A program made the translations under genes and the position numbers. This document shows positions 6,724 through 14,763 of a stretch of 20,639 nucleotides of DNA, one piece after another. Below the pieces are notes generated by a model that was not told the origin of the DNA, ran no database searches, and was given only the letters and a program-made list of their open reading frames with translations. Position 1 is the stretch's first letter. The number at the start of each line of letters is the position of its first letter. The DNA comes from PFJX01 sp038215555. GTDB lineage: Bacteria > Pseudomonadota > Gammaproteobacteria > Burkholderiales > Thiobacillaceae. The stretch lies in the NCBI GenBank assembly GCA_038215555.1, contig JBBQQT010000051.1:1-20639 (forward strand), in the 5' to 3' direction.

Positions 6724-6761
6724 ACCTGGAAATGGCGAACTGAAAAACCGCAACAAAACTC

Positions 6762-7866
6762 TCAAACCCCCTGCTTCAAACTCGCTTCGATGAAGCCGTC
6801 CAGGTCGCCATCCAGCACCCCCTGGGTGTTGCCGACCTCGTAGTTGGTGCGCAGGTCTTTGATGCGTGACTGGTCCAGCACGTAGCTGCGGATCTGGTGG
6901 CCCCAGCCGATGTCGCTCTTGGTGTCTTCCAGTTTCTGCTGTTCGGCCTGGCGTTTGCGCAGTTCGGCTTCGTACAGACGCGCTTTCAGCATCGACATGG
7001 CTTCGGCGCGGTTTTTGTGTTGCGAGCGGTCGTTCTGGCATTGCACGACGATGTTGGTGGGGACGTGCGTGATGCGTACCGCCGAGTCGGTCTTGTTGAT
7101 GTGCTGTCCGCCGGCGCCGGAGGCGCGGTAGGTGTCGATGCGCAAGTCGGCCGGGTTGATTTCGATTTCGATCGAATCGTCGACTTCCGGGTAGACGAAC
7201 ACGCTGGCGAACGAGGTATGCCGGCGCGCGTTGGAGTCGTAAGGCGATTTGCGCACCAGGCGGTGCACGCCGGTTTCGGTGCGCATGTAACCGTAGGCAT
7301 AGTCGCCGCTGAATTTCAGTGCGGCGGATTTGAGGCCGGCGACTTCGCCTTCGGATTCCTCCAACACTTCCACCTTGTAGCCGCGCCGCTCGCCGTAGCG
7401 CACATACATCCGCGCCAGCATGCCGGCCCAGTCCTGCGCCTCGGTGCCGCCGGAGCCGGACTGGATGTCGATGAAGCAGTTGGCGGCGTCCATCTGGCCG
7501 TTGAACATGCGGCGGAATTCGAGATCGCCGACTTTCTTTTCCAGCGTGGCGACGTCGGCTTCAACGGCTTCCAGGGTTTCTTCGTCGTCTTCCGCGCGTG
7601 CCAGTTCGAACAGTTCGCTGGCGTCGGCCAGACCACTGCTGATCTGGTCGAGATTGATCACGACCCCTTCCAGCTCCTTGCGCTCGCGGCCGAGTTCCTG
7701 GGCGCGTTTGGCGTCGTCCCAGATTTTCGGGTCTTCCAGCAGACCGGCGACTTCGGCCAGGCGATCATGCTTGCCAGGGTAGTCAAAGATACCCCCGAAG
7801 TTCGTCGGTCCGCCGCGTCAGGTCGGCCAGGGTGGTGTCGATCAGATTGAGGCGTTCTGCTTCCAT
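6762..7866 (-). CDS. prfB: Peptide chain release factor 2, with programmed +1 frameshift
   Basis: Zero frame: ATG 7866, 27 codons ending RGYL, then in-frame TGA (7783-7785). After a +1 shift the protein continues DYPGKHDRLAEV... to 6762, 367 residues in all, matching E. coli RF2 (365). The slip site CTT-TGA-C is preceded by the SD-like CGGGGG, so low RF2 permits frameshifting: classical autoregulation. RF2 releases peptides at UGA and UAA. The GGQ motif is at 252-254 (GAGGQHINKT). The codon-recognition tripeptide, normally SPF, reads SPY at 207-209 (RKSPYDSNARRHTSF). The GSGGTEAQDW motif is intact. The SD at the ATG is weak. mnmC lies 90 nt upstream on the same strand. The usual downstream lysS is absent: a toxin-antitoxin pair occupies that position. 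Confidence 0.97.
7782..7797 (-). promoter_or_regulatory. RF2 programmed +1 frameshift site
   Basis: Minus-strand CGGGGGTATCTTTGAC: the SD-like GGGGG, three bases' spacing, then slippery CTT, the UGA stop and C. It is almost identical to the E. coli prfB site (AGGGGGTATCTTTGAC). It explains why a simple ORF search shows prfB in two pieces. Confidence 0.95.
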
Positions 7867-7898
7867 GATGGGTCTCTGCGGGATTCGGAAAGCCGGGC

Positions 7899-7904
7899 AT
7901 TATC
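7899..7904 (-). promoter_or_regulatory. Possible -10 element for prfB
   Basis: GATAAT on the minus strand lies 33 nt before the prfB ATG, inside the 90-nt gap after mnmC. No good -35 hexamer is visible at 16-18 bp, so this is tentative. prfB may instead be read through from mnmC. Confidence 0.3.
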
Positions 7905-7956
7905 CTGCAATTTCCTGTAATTACGGCTTTCTCTGCGCGTGAGCTTGGGATGCGGG

Positions 7957-9870
7957 TCAATTCGCATGCCGGTAGGCGCGCAAGGCAAATCGCGCCGGGT
8001 CGATGGCATCAACCTGATCACCGGGCAGCGGCAACGGTTCCTGGTTGATCACGCAGGCCAAGTGCTCGGCCAGCAATGCGCTCCAGACCAGGCCGCGGGA
8101 ACCCAGGCCGAGCAGGCTGAACAAGCCGGCATGGCGGGGAAAGGTGTTGAGGCGCACGCCGGGCTTCAGCGTCTGCTCGAAATCGGGCAGCGCGCCGACC
8201 AGTGGCAGATGATCCGGCGTGGTGGCGCGGAAGCCGACCCGGCCGTCGAGTTCGGCAACATCAAACGCATGTTCCAAGCCGGGCAACATGCGCCCCAGCC
8301 GCAACAGGTTGTCGGCGTGTTCCTGCTGGCTGGGTTGTTGATCGAAGCGGTCTTTCAGATACGACGCGCCGAGGCAATGCACGCCGTTCAGCGCCGGCGT
8401 CAGGTAACCCTCGGAGCAGACCGCGTGTTTCAGTTTCGGCAATATGCCGGCATCCAGATGACTGACCTGGCCGCGAACCGGGGTGATCGGCAGGCCGGCC
8501 GTGTGTGCCAGCTTTCCGGCGCCGGTGGCAAAAATCACCACCGGCGCTTGCGCCAGAATTTTTCCGCCGGCGTCGCACACTTGCCATTCGGCATCGGCAG
8601 GTTGCAACGAGGCAATCTCGACGCCACCGGTAAAGTGAATATTGCCACCGCCGGCGCTGAGCCAGGCGCGGCACAGGCTGGCCGGGCTGGCCCAGCCGCC
8701 GTGTGGAAACCACCAGCCGCCGCGCGCGACTGTCGCTCCCAGGCGCTGGCTGGCCGGATCGGCTTCGAGAAACTGGATGAACGATTTCGGGTAGTCGTTA
8801 CCGGCCAGCCATTCGCGCTGGATTTCTGCATGTGCGTCGTCGCGCGCCATGTGCAGAATGCCTTTCAGATTGCGGCGTGGCGGCTGGCCGATTTGATCCA
8901 GATGCCGCCAGTTTTGTTCGAGATAGAGGAAGCAGGCACGATTCAGTCGCGATGCCAGATTGTCATCGCGCGACAGCATCGGCCGCAGGATGCCGGCCAG
9001 GTTGCCGGAGGCTTCGCCGGCGGGTTGCGGATGCCGATCCAGCAGGTTCACTCGCCAACCGCGCACGGCCAGCCGTTCGGCCAGCGCGCAACCGGCAAGG
9101 CCGGCGCCGATGATGATGGCCTCTCGCCGCCATTGGTTGAGCGGGTTTTGCGCCAGTTTTGGACGCTCGGCGATGCGTCCGGCCAGCATCTGGCGTTTGC
9201 TGCCAAAACCGGGTTTTTTCTCCGCGATAAAGCCCGCTTCGACGATCGCCCGCCGCACATGCCCGGCCACCGTCCAGGTCGAAAATGTCGCATTCGGCGC
9301 GGCTAATTGGCTGCAACGTTTCAGCAGCGCGGGCGACCACATTTGCGGGTTTTTTTGCGGATCGAAGCCATCCAGATAGAACGCATCGACGCTGGCGCGC
9401 AGTTTGCGCAAGTGGGTTTCCGCCTCGCCCAGCATCAGCGTCAACACGACGCGGCCAGCGGAAAATTCAAGTCGATGAAAACCCGGCATCAGCGGCGGCC
9501 AGTTGGTGCGCAGGGCGTCGGCGAGGAAGTCCAGTTCTTTCCATTTGCGCTGCAGGCTGGCCAGGTCTTCGACCCGAAACGGATGCAGCTCGGTGGCAAA
9601 GTAGTGCAGCTTTTCCGGCCGCTGCGGGTCGGCGCGCCAGGCCGCCCAGGTGGTGAGGAAATTAAGGCCAGTGCCGAAACCGTTTTCCAGAATCACGAAC
9701 TGCCGCTTGTCCGCCCATCTTTCCGGCAGTCCGTTGCCACCCAGAAAAACATGTTGCGCCTGGCCGGGGCCGCCATCGGCGGAGTGGTAAATATCGTTGA
9801 AGGTTTCGGATATCGGCGTGCCGTCCGGCGCATAAGCCAGGCGGGCAGGTTGCAGCGAGGTGAGCGACAT
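7957..9870 (-). CDS. mnmC: Bifunctional tRNA 5-methylaminomethyl-2-thiouridine modification protein MnmC
   Basis: I chose ATG 9870 (637 residues, MSLTSLQPARLAYAPDGTPI), 5 nt after the hslO stop. The frame stays open to 10002, but those extra 44 residues overlap hslO and are not family-like. N-terminal half: SAM methyltransferase domain (ENGFGTGLNF near 62-71, acidic DAFYLDGFDPQKNPQMW near 162-178), which methylates nm5s2U to mnm5s2U. C-terminal half: FAD oxidoreductase (IIIGAGLAG near 252-260, GWRVNLLDRH), which removes the carboxymethyl group from cmnm5s2U. Both act at wobble U34 of tRNAs for Lys, Glu and Gln. Length and order match the E. coli fusion protein (668). Both cofactor loops are intact. 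It is probably translationally coupled to hslO, since no good SD is visible at its own start. Confidence 0.96.
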   Translation of the reverse strand: MSLTSLQPARLAYAPDGTPISETFNDIYHSADGGPGQAQHVFLGGNGLPERWADKRQFVILENGFGTGLNFLTTWAAWRADPQRPEKLHYFATELHPFRVEDLASLQRKWKELDFLADALRTNWPPLMPGFHRLEFSAGRVVLTLMLGEAETHLRKLRASVDAFYLDGFDPQKNPQMWSPALLKRCSQLAAPNATFSTWTVAGHVRRAIVEAGFIAEKKPGFGSKRQMLAGRIAERPKLAQNPLNQWRREAIIIGAGLAGCALAERLAVRGWRVNLLDRHPQPAGEASGNLAGILRPMLSRDDNLASRLNRACFLYLEQNWRHLDQIGQPPRRNLKGILHMARDDAHAEIQREWLAGNDYPKSFIQFLEADPASQRLGATVARGGWWFPHGGWASPASLCRAWLSAGGGNIHFTGGVEIASLQPADAEWQVCDAGGKILAQAPVVIFATGAGKLAHTAGLPITPVRGQVSHLDAGILPKLKHAVCSEGYLTPALNGVHCLGASYLKDRFDQQPSQQEHADNLLRLGRMLPGLEHAFDVAELDGRVGFRATTPDHLPLVGALPDFEQTLKPGVRLNTFPRHAGLFSLLGLGSRGLVWSALLAEHLACVINQEPLPLPGDQVDAIDPARFALRAYRHAN

Positions 9871-9875
9871 CCGGA

Positions 9876-10739
9876 TCAGTGCAGCCGATGCGCCGGTGCG
9901 TCGAACATTGCATCCAGATCGGCTGCAACAATGCGGTAATCGCGGTTGCAGATGTCGTCGCGGACGTGGATTTCGCCGTTGTCGTGCAGGATCGCTTCGC
10001 ACTCTTCGTGGCCCAGGCTGCGCAACATGGCGTGGATTTTTTCCCAGTCTTGCGGACAGTGATGACTGACCGCGCGGGGCGCAAAAATCCGAACTTCTTC
10101 ATGCGGAAACAGGCGGTGCAGCAGGTCGAGCGGCGAATGAGCCAGTTGCTCGTCGGCTTTCAGTGTGGCGATCAGGTGGCTGATGCGGTTCCAGCCATCG
10201 GCGTCTTTCAGATCTGACTCGGGCAATTTCTGCAGCAGCAAACCGACGGCGCGCTGATCGTTGGCGGCCAGCAGCAGGCGCGTCGGCTGTTGTTCGGACA
10301 AGGTCAGATAGTGCTCGAAGATCGCCGCCACGCTGTCGCCCTGCATCGGCACGAAGCTTTGATACGGCTGCCGCATCGCCGCCGCATCGAGCGAAAGCAG
10401 CAACTGACCGTCGCCCAGCAGTTCCGGCAATGTTTTGCCCGGCTGCAGGGTTTCCGCGTTCCAGCGCGCCATGCCGCGCATGCGCAATTGTTCATCGCAA
10501 TCCAGCACCAGCAGGTTGATTGCGCCATCGCCGCGCAGCTGGAAAGTCATCCGGCCCGGCTGCTTCAAATTGGCTGAAATCAACGCGGTCACCGCGCTCA
10601 TCTCGCCCAGGATGCGCGTTACATCGGCCGGGTAATCGCGCCCGGCGGCGAGTTCGCGCCAGGTCTGATCGAGCGAAACCAGCGCGCCGCGTATGTCCAG
10701 ATGTTCAAACAGGAAGGGTTGGACGCAATCGGTCTGCAT
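9876..10739 (-). CDS. hslO: Hsp33-type redox chaperone with altered zinc-site residues
   Basis: 287 residues, full length for Hsp33 (E. coli 292). The N-terminal domain is recognisable (MQTDCVQPFLFEHLDIRGALV..., LLLSLDAAAMRQPYQSFVPM, FEHYLTLSEQQPTRLLLA). In E. coli the C-terminal switch holds zinc through C-X-C and C-X-X-C. Oxidation forms disulfides and unfolds the linker to activate holdase function. Here the same positions read H226-H227-C228 and D261-D262-I263-C264, so one Cys of each pair is His or Asp. Zinc binding by H226/C228/D261/C264 remains chemically possible, but the two vicinal disulfides cannot form. The surrounding sequence (NGEIHVRDDICNRDYR) aligns well with E. coli, so this is not a frame error. 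An extra Cys is at 247. Start ATG 10739 has a weak SD. Confidence 0.93.
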   Translation of the reverse strand: MQTDCVQPFLFEHLDIRGALVSLDQTWRELAAGRDYPADVTRILGEMSAVTALISANLKQPGRMTFQLRGDGAINLLVLDCDEQLRMRGMARWNAETLQPGKTLPELLGDGQLLLSLDAAAMRQPYQSFVPMQGDSVAAIFEHYLTLSEQQPTRLLLAANDQRAVGLLLQKLPESDLKDADGWNRISHLIATLKADEQLAHSPLDLLHRLFPHEEVRIFAPRAVSHHCPQDWEKIHAMLRSLGHEECEAILHDNGEIHVRDDICNRDYRIVAADLDAMFDAPAHRLH

Positions 10740-10962
10740 GGTGATCGGTTTTGTACGGAAGGGCGCGATTTTAGCTTTTGAGCGCCGTTGCGCCAGTCAC
10801 CGAAGCAGAAGCAAAATCATTTCTAAATCGGCCGCCAGTCTCTGCAAGTGAGGCAGGGTGGCCTCGGCCAAAGTCAGCGTAGTGGTCGAGCGTCACCTCT
10901 GCGCCGATGCCGATGTGCATGGGGATTGCCTTCTTGACGGGTTTGATTTGCCCAGGCTACGG
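10740..10962. other. pyrD-hslO spacer
   Basis: A 223-bp gap between two co-directional genes. The minus-strand TAAAAT around 10768-10773 could be a -10 for hslO. A 49-codon minus-strand frame (10771-10920, MHIGIGAEVTLDHYADFGRG...) is not recognisable and has no SD. No terminator hairpin with a T run after pyrD was seen. Confidence 0.4.
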
Positions 10963-12006
10963 CTAGTGCGGTTTGGATTTTCCGAGCGCTTCGACACATT
11001 CCTTGATCAATGCCGGTCCGCGATAGATCAGGCCGGTATAGAACTGCACCAGATCGGCGCCGGCGGCAATTTTTTCCTTTGCGTCAGCGCCTTGCATGAT
11101 GCCGCCGGCGCCGATGATCGGTACTTCACCGGCCAGCGCGGCATGGAAGACGCTGATCACGCGGGTGGCTCTTTCGCGTACCGGCAAGCCCGATAAACCG
11201 CCGGTTTCGCTGCCATGCGCCAGGTGTTCGACGCCATCACGCGCCAGTGTGGTGTTGGTGGCGATCAGCGCGTCGATCTGGTGTTTCCTGAATAGCGCGG
11301 CCATGTTGGCGATCTGGACATCATCCAGGTCCGGCGCGATCTTGATCGCCACCGGCATGTATTTGCCGTGCTGCTGACTGAGTTCGGCTTGCCTGGTTTT
11401 GATCGCCGCCAGCAGCGCATCCAGTTCATCGCCGCCTTGCAGCGCGCGCAGGTTCTTGGTGTTGGGCGAGGAGATATTGAGGGTGACGAAATCGACCTTG
11501 CGGTACAGCTTTTCCAGGCAGATCAGGTAATCGTCAGCGGCTTTTTCGATTGGGGTGTCGAAGTTCTTGCCAAGGTTGACGCCGAGGATGCAGCCTGGTT
11601 TGCCCACGCATTCGGTGTTTTGCAGGTTGTTCAGCAGGTTGTCGACGCCGAGGTTGTTGAACCCCATGCGATTGATGATGGCTTCGGCGGCGGGCAGCCG
11701 AAACAGGCGAGGCTTCGGGTTGCCGGGTTGCGGCCTTGGCGTGACGGCGCCGACTTCGATGAAGCCGAAGCCGAAGTCGGCCAGTGCGTCGATGGCTTCG
11801 CCATTCTTGTCGAGGCCAGCGGCGAGGCCGACCGGATTCGGGAAATCGAGTCCCATGACCCTCTTCGGCAGTGCTGGCACCCGGGGCAGAAAGGCTTTCA
11901 GCAGGCCCAGGCGATGCAATAGCGGGAGGTTGTCGAGGGTTAGGTTGTGGGCGGTTTCGGGATCAAGCTTGAACAGCAGGGGGCGAAGCAGTTGGTAGAG
12001 ATTCAT
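10963..12006 (-). CDS. pyrD: Dihydroorotate dehydrogenase, class 2 (quinone-dependent)
   Basis: 347 residues, normal for the membrane-associated class 2 enzyme, which oxidises dihydroorotate to orotate with ubiquinone in de novo pyrimidine synthesis. Class 2 features: the N-terminal helical extension that binds membrane and quinone (MNLYQLLRPLLFKLDPETAH), FMN-binding GLAAGLDKNGE near 60-70, INRMGFNN near 111-118, and the active-site loop NISSPNTKNLR with catalytic Ser near 180. At the C-terminus, GAGGIMQGADA and LVQFYTGLIYRGP bind FMN phosphate. It starts 3 nt after the nikR stop (TGA ACC ATG), so it is probably co-transcribed and coupled with nikR. No pyrimidine attenuator was seen. Confidence 0.97.
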   Translation of the reverse strand: MNLYQLLRPLLFKLDPETAHNLTLDNLPLLHRLGLLKAFLPRVPALPKRVMGLDFPNPVGLAAGLDKNGEAIDALADFGFGFIEVGAVTPRPQPGNPKPRLFRLPAAEAIINRMGFNNLGVDNLLNNLQNTECVGKPGCILGVNLGKNFDTPIEKAADDYLICLEKLYRKVDFVTLNISSPNTKNLRALQGGDELDALLAAIKTRQAELSQQHGKYMPVAIKIAPDLDDVQIANMAALFRKHQIDALIATNTTLARDGVEHLAHGSETGGLSGLPVRERATRVISVFHAALAGEVPIIGAGGIMQGADAKEKIAAGADLVQFYTGLIYRGPALIKECVEALGKSKPH

Positions 12007-12009
12007 GGT

Positions 12010-12465
12010 TCAGGTGTGCGGCCGACTGTGGACGTGGTGATGCACATGTTGGTGGTCGCCTTCGACTTCGACCGGTACCAGATTCATCTTGCCGTGGCGC
12101 ACACCGCGTTCGGCAGAAATCTTTTCCGCCAAGGTGCGGACGTCGCCGGTTGCGCCGCGCAGGAACAGGGTTTCCAAGCAGTTATCGTGATCGAGGTGAA
12201 CGTGCATGCTGGACACGACCAGGTCATGCGCGTGGTGTTGCAGATCGGTCAGCCGTTCGGATAGCCGGCGTTCGTGATGGTTGTAAATGTAGGACAGGCT
12301 GGCGATGCAGTAGGGCGCGTCCTGGTGCTCCAGCCGATTGGCTTCGAGTTCGCGCCGCAACATGTCGCGCACGGCTTCGGAACGGTTGGCATAGCCGCGC
12401 TCGCGCAGCAGCGCGTCGAATTCCTGAGCGAGAGTTTCATCAAGCGAGATGGTGAAGCGTTCCAT
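12010..12465 (-). CDS. nikR: Nickel-responsive regulator NikR
   Basis: 151 residues. The N-terminal ribbon-helix-helix (MERFTISLDETLAQEFDALL...RSEAVRDMLRR) binds DNA. The C-terminal ACT-like domain carries the four high-affinity nickel ligands at H77, H88, H90 and C96 (E. coli H76, H87, H89, C95; motif SSMHVHLDHDNCLE). The tail is extended and His-rich (GDHQHVHHHVHSRPHT, seven His), which could be an extra metal buffer. The start is supported by AAGGA 8 nt upstream. NikR usually represses nickel uptake (nik) genes, but none is in view and no GTATGA-N16-TCATAC-type palindrome was found here. Downstream is pyrD, so the operon context is unusual. Confidence 0.95.
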   Translation of the reverse strand: MERFTISLDETLAQEFDALLRERGYANRSEAVRDMLRRELEANRLEHQDAPYCIASLSYIYNHHERRLSERLTDLQHHAHDLVVSSMHVHLDHDNCLETLFLRGATGDVRTLAEKISAERGVRHGKMNLVPVEVEGDHQHVHHHVHSRPHT

Positions 12466-12515
12466 GGGCGATCCTTGCCAGGGTTAATCGTCATTGATGA
12501 AACCACTAAGCAACC

Positions 12516-12546
12516 GGCTTGGCGAGCAAACGACGCTCGCCAAGCC
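12516..12546. terminator. Perfect 12-bp hairpin between the EF-G-like gene and nikR
   Basis: GGCTTGGCGAGC (12516-12527) pairs with GCTCGCCAAGCC (12535-12546) across a 7-nt loop. On the minus strand it is followed only by a weak T-rich segment (GGTTGCTTAGTGGTTTC), so it may be a weak terminator, an mRNA-stabilising stem or a repeat-derived structure. Confidence 0.5.
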
Positions 12547-12550
12547 TCTG

Positions 12551-12610
12551 CTTATCCGGCGCAGGTCGGAATCCAGAAGAGTCAATTTCCTGCACCCCGG
12601 CCTGGTCGTC
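12551..12610. repeat. Degenerate REP-like element
   Basis: The left part TCCGGCGCAGGTCGGAATCC (within 12551-12576) and the right part ACCCCGGCCTGGTCGTCACC (12594-12613) resemble the two arms of the element at 4888-4957. They have diverged so far that the overall palindrome is poor. It occupies the gap after the EF-G-like gene. Confidence 0.5.
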
Positions 12611-12638
12611 ACCCCTGAATGGGGGGTAATCCGGGGTG
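12593..12638. repeat. Nested inverted repeat downstream of the EF-G-like gene
   Basis: Outer arms CACCCCGG (12593-12600) and CCGGGGTG (12631-12638) enclose an inner ACCCC-TGAAT-GGGGG hairpin. On the minus strand it begins 24 nt after the EF-G-like stop and lacks a T run. Confidence 0.45.
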
Positions 12639-12661
12639 GGGTGACAGTGTTGAGTAATTGC

Positions 12662-14698
12662 TTACTGCTCATCCTGCTCAGGGTGATGTTCGGCGGCCAT
12701 TTTCTGCTGGATTTGCGGCGGCACCGGTTCGTAATGACTGAATTCCAGCGTGTAGGAACCCTGGCCGCCGGTGAGCGACTTGATCCGCGATTGCAGGCTG
12801 TCGAGTTCCGCCAGCGGAGCGTGGCCAACCACGGTGATCATGCCGCCGCGACCGCTGACATGACCAGTGATCTGGCCGCGCCGCGCGGAAAGGTCGCCGC
12901 TGACGTCGCCGATGGCGCTGTCCGGCGCGGTCAGTTCGACATTGACGATGGGTTCCAGCACGATCGGCTTGGCTTTCGATGCTGCGTCAAGAAAAGCCTT
13001 CTTGCCGGCGGTGACAAATGCGATTTCCTTGCCGTCGACCGGGTGGTTCTTGCCGTCATAAACCGTGACCCGCACGTCCTGCAGCGGGAAGCCGGCGACG
13101 CTGCCGGTTTGCATGGCCTGGCGCACGCCTTTTTCCACCGCCGGGATGAAGGTGTTGGGAATGACGCCGCCTTTCACCGCATCGACGAATTCGAAGCCGC
13201 CGCCGCGCGGCAGTGGTTCGACGCGCAGATAGACCTCGCCGAACTGGCCGGAGCCGCCAGTCTGCTTCTTGTGACGGTGATGGCCTTCCGCCGGTTGGGT
13301 GAGGGTTTCGCGGTAGGCGATGGTGGGCGGATGGGTTTCCAGATCGAGGCGGAACTGTTCGCGCATTTTTTCCAGCACTCGGGCGAGGTGGGTTTCGCCG
13401 AGGCCACGGATCACCGCTTCATGCGTCGTCGGGTCGTGTTCGACATGCAGACCCGGATCTTCCGCGACCAGGCGGTGCAGTACTTCCGCCAGTTTGTCGG
13501 TGTCAGACTGCTTCTTCGGCCGCACGGCGAGGCCGAATACGGCATGCGGGAAGTCGAGCGGCTGCATGTGGATGTGGTCATCTTCCGGCGCGTCGTGCAG
13601 CACGGAGTCAAAGTTGAGGTCGTCGACCTTGGTGACCGCGCAGATGTCGCCCGGGCTGCACGATTCAACCGGCAAAAGCTGCTTTCCCTGGACGCGGAAC
13701 AAGTGGCTGGCCTTGAACGGTTTGCGCAGATCGCCGATGAATAGTGAGGAATCGTTGCTGATCGTGCCCTGGTGCACGCGGAAGGTGGCAATGCGGCCAA
13801 TGTACGGGTCGACTTCCAGTTTGAAGACGTGGGCGAGAACGTGTTTGTCCGGATTCGGTTCGCAGATCAGCGGTTGTGCCGCTTCGCCTTCACCCTGGAC
13901 GAACAGCGGCGGGTTGCCTTCGGTCGGGTTGGGCAGCAGGCGAACCATGATATCGAGCAATTCCGGCACGCCGGCGCCGGTTTGGGCGGAGACGAAGCAG
14001 ACCGGCACCAGATGGTTTTCACGCAACGCCTTTTCAAACGGCGCATGCAGTTGCTCAGGGGCGACTTCGCCTTGTTCCAGATAAATATTCATCAAGTCTT
14101 CATCGACCTCGACCACCTGATCGACCAGCGCGCGGTGCGCCGCTTCGACGGAGGAGAAATCGGCTTTGCCGCTCGGCGTGAAGAAGCAGTCGGTGACCTT
14201 TGTGCCGGCTTCAGCCGGCAGGTTGATCGGCAGGCATTCGCGGCCAAAGGCGGTTTGAATCTCTTCCAGCAGGGCCGGCAGGTCGATATCCGGCGCATCG
14301 ATCTTGTTGATCGTGATCATCCGGCACAGCTTGCGGGTTTGCGCCCAATGCATCATCCGATGCGTGGTGAGTTCGATGCCTTTGTGGGCGTCGATCACTA
14401 CCACCACAGTTTCCACCGCATCCAGCGCGCACAGCGCCTGGCCCATGAAATCCGGGTAGCCAGGCGTGTCCAGCAGATGAATCAGGGTGTCTTGATGTTG
14501 CAGATGGGTCGCTGCGACCTTGATCGAGTTCAGATGCGCTTTTTCCAGCGGATCGTAATCACAGACCGTGGTGCCACGTTCAACTGAACCGGCGGCAGGA
14601 ATGGCGCCCGTGGCGGCGAGCAGGTTTTCGATCAGCGTGGTTTTACCAGCACCACCATGGCCGACCAGAGCCAGAGTACGAATATTTGAGGGGTTCAT
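12662..14698 (-). CDS. Elongation factor G-like GTPase (EF-G paralogue)
   Basis: 678 residues, slightly shorter than canonical EF-G (~700). The G domain has P-loop GHGGAGKT (13-20, canonical AHIDAGKT), DTPGYPD near 77-83, NKID near 131-134 and SAQTG later. Domains II-V are present (GRIATFRVHQGTI; GETHLARVLEKM; KKQTGGSGQFGEVYLRVEP; domain IV GGVIPNTFIPAVEKGV; ARRGQITGHVSGRGGMITVVGHAPLAE). The residue after DTPG is Tyr81 where translational GTPases carry the catalytic His, and the switch I sequence (TVCDYDPLEKAHLNSIK) differs from EF-G's RGITI. This is the stand-alone EF-G-like subfamily (as in T. thermophilus EF-G-2), not the fusA of the str operon, which is also missing here (no rpsL, rpsG or tuf). 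Its cellular role is unsettled. The SD is weak. Confidence 0.9.
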   Translation of the reverse strand: MNPSNIRTLALVGHGGAGKTTLIENLLAATGAIPAAGSVERGTTVCDYDPLEKAHLNSIKVAATHLQHQDTLIHLLDTPGYPDFMGQALCALDAVETVVVVIDAHKGIELTTHRMMHWAQTRKLCRMITINKIDAPDIDLPALLEEIQTAFGRECLPINLPAEAGTKVTDCFFTPSGKADFSSVEAAHRALVDQVVEVDEDLMNIYLEQGEVAPEQLHAPFEKALRENHLVPVCFVSAQTGAGVPELLDIMVRLLPNPTEGNPPLFVQGEGEAAQPLICEPNPDKHVLAHVFKLEVDPYIGRIATFRVHQGTISNDSSLFIGDLRKPFKASHLFRVQGKQLLPVESCSPGDICAVTKVDDLNFDSVLHDAPEDDHIHMQPLDFPHAVFGLAVRPKKQSDTDKLAEVLHRLVAEDPGLHVEHDPTTHEAVIRGLGETHLARVLEKMREQFRLDLETHPPTIAYRETLTQPAEGHHRHKKQTGGSGQFGEVYLRVEPLPRGGGFEFVDAVKGGVIPNTFIPAVEKGVRQAMQTGSVAGFPLQDVRVTVYDGKNHPVDGKEIAFVTAGKKAFLDAASKAKPIVLEPIVNVELTAPDSAIGDVSGDLSARRGQITGHVSGRGGMITVVGHAPLAELDSLQSRIKSLTGGQGSYTLEFSHYEPVPPQIQQKMAAEHHPEQDEQ

Positions 14699-14763
14699 GC
14701 GGATAACTTTCTGCTTTGGTGGTAATTAGGAATGAAACGGGAAACTTGGCCAGGAGGCGGTGA

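Noticed and set aside
7658..7960. 100-codon minus-strand frame at the 5' end of prfB
   Set aside because: It is a third frame across the RF2 N-terminus; the real arrangement is the 27-codon zero frame plus the +1 frameshift.
7939..9306. Plus-strand 455-codon open frame
   Set aside because: Antisense to mnmC, which has intact SAM and FAD motifs.
10771..10920. 49-codon minus-strand frame between pyrD and hslO
   Set aside because: No SD and no family similarity; it overlaps the likely hslO promoter.
12494..13744. Plus-strand 416-codon open frame
   Set aside because: Antisense to the EF-G-like gene; no recognisable domain.
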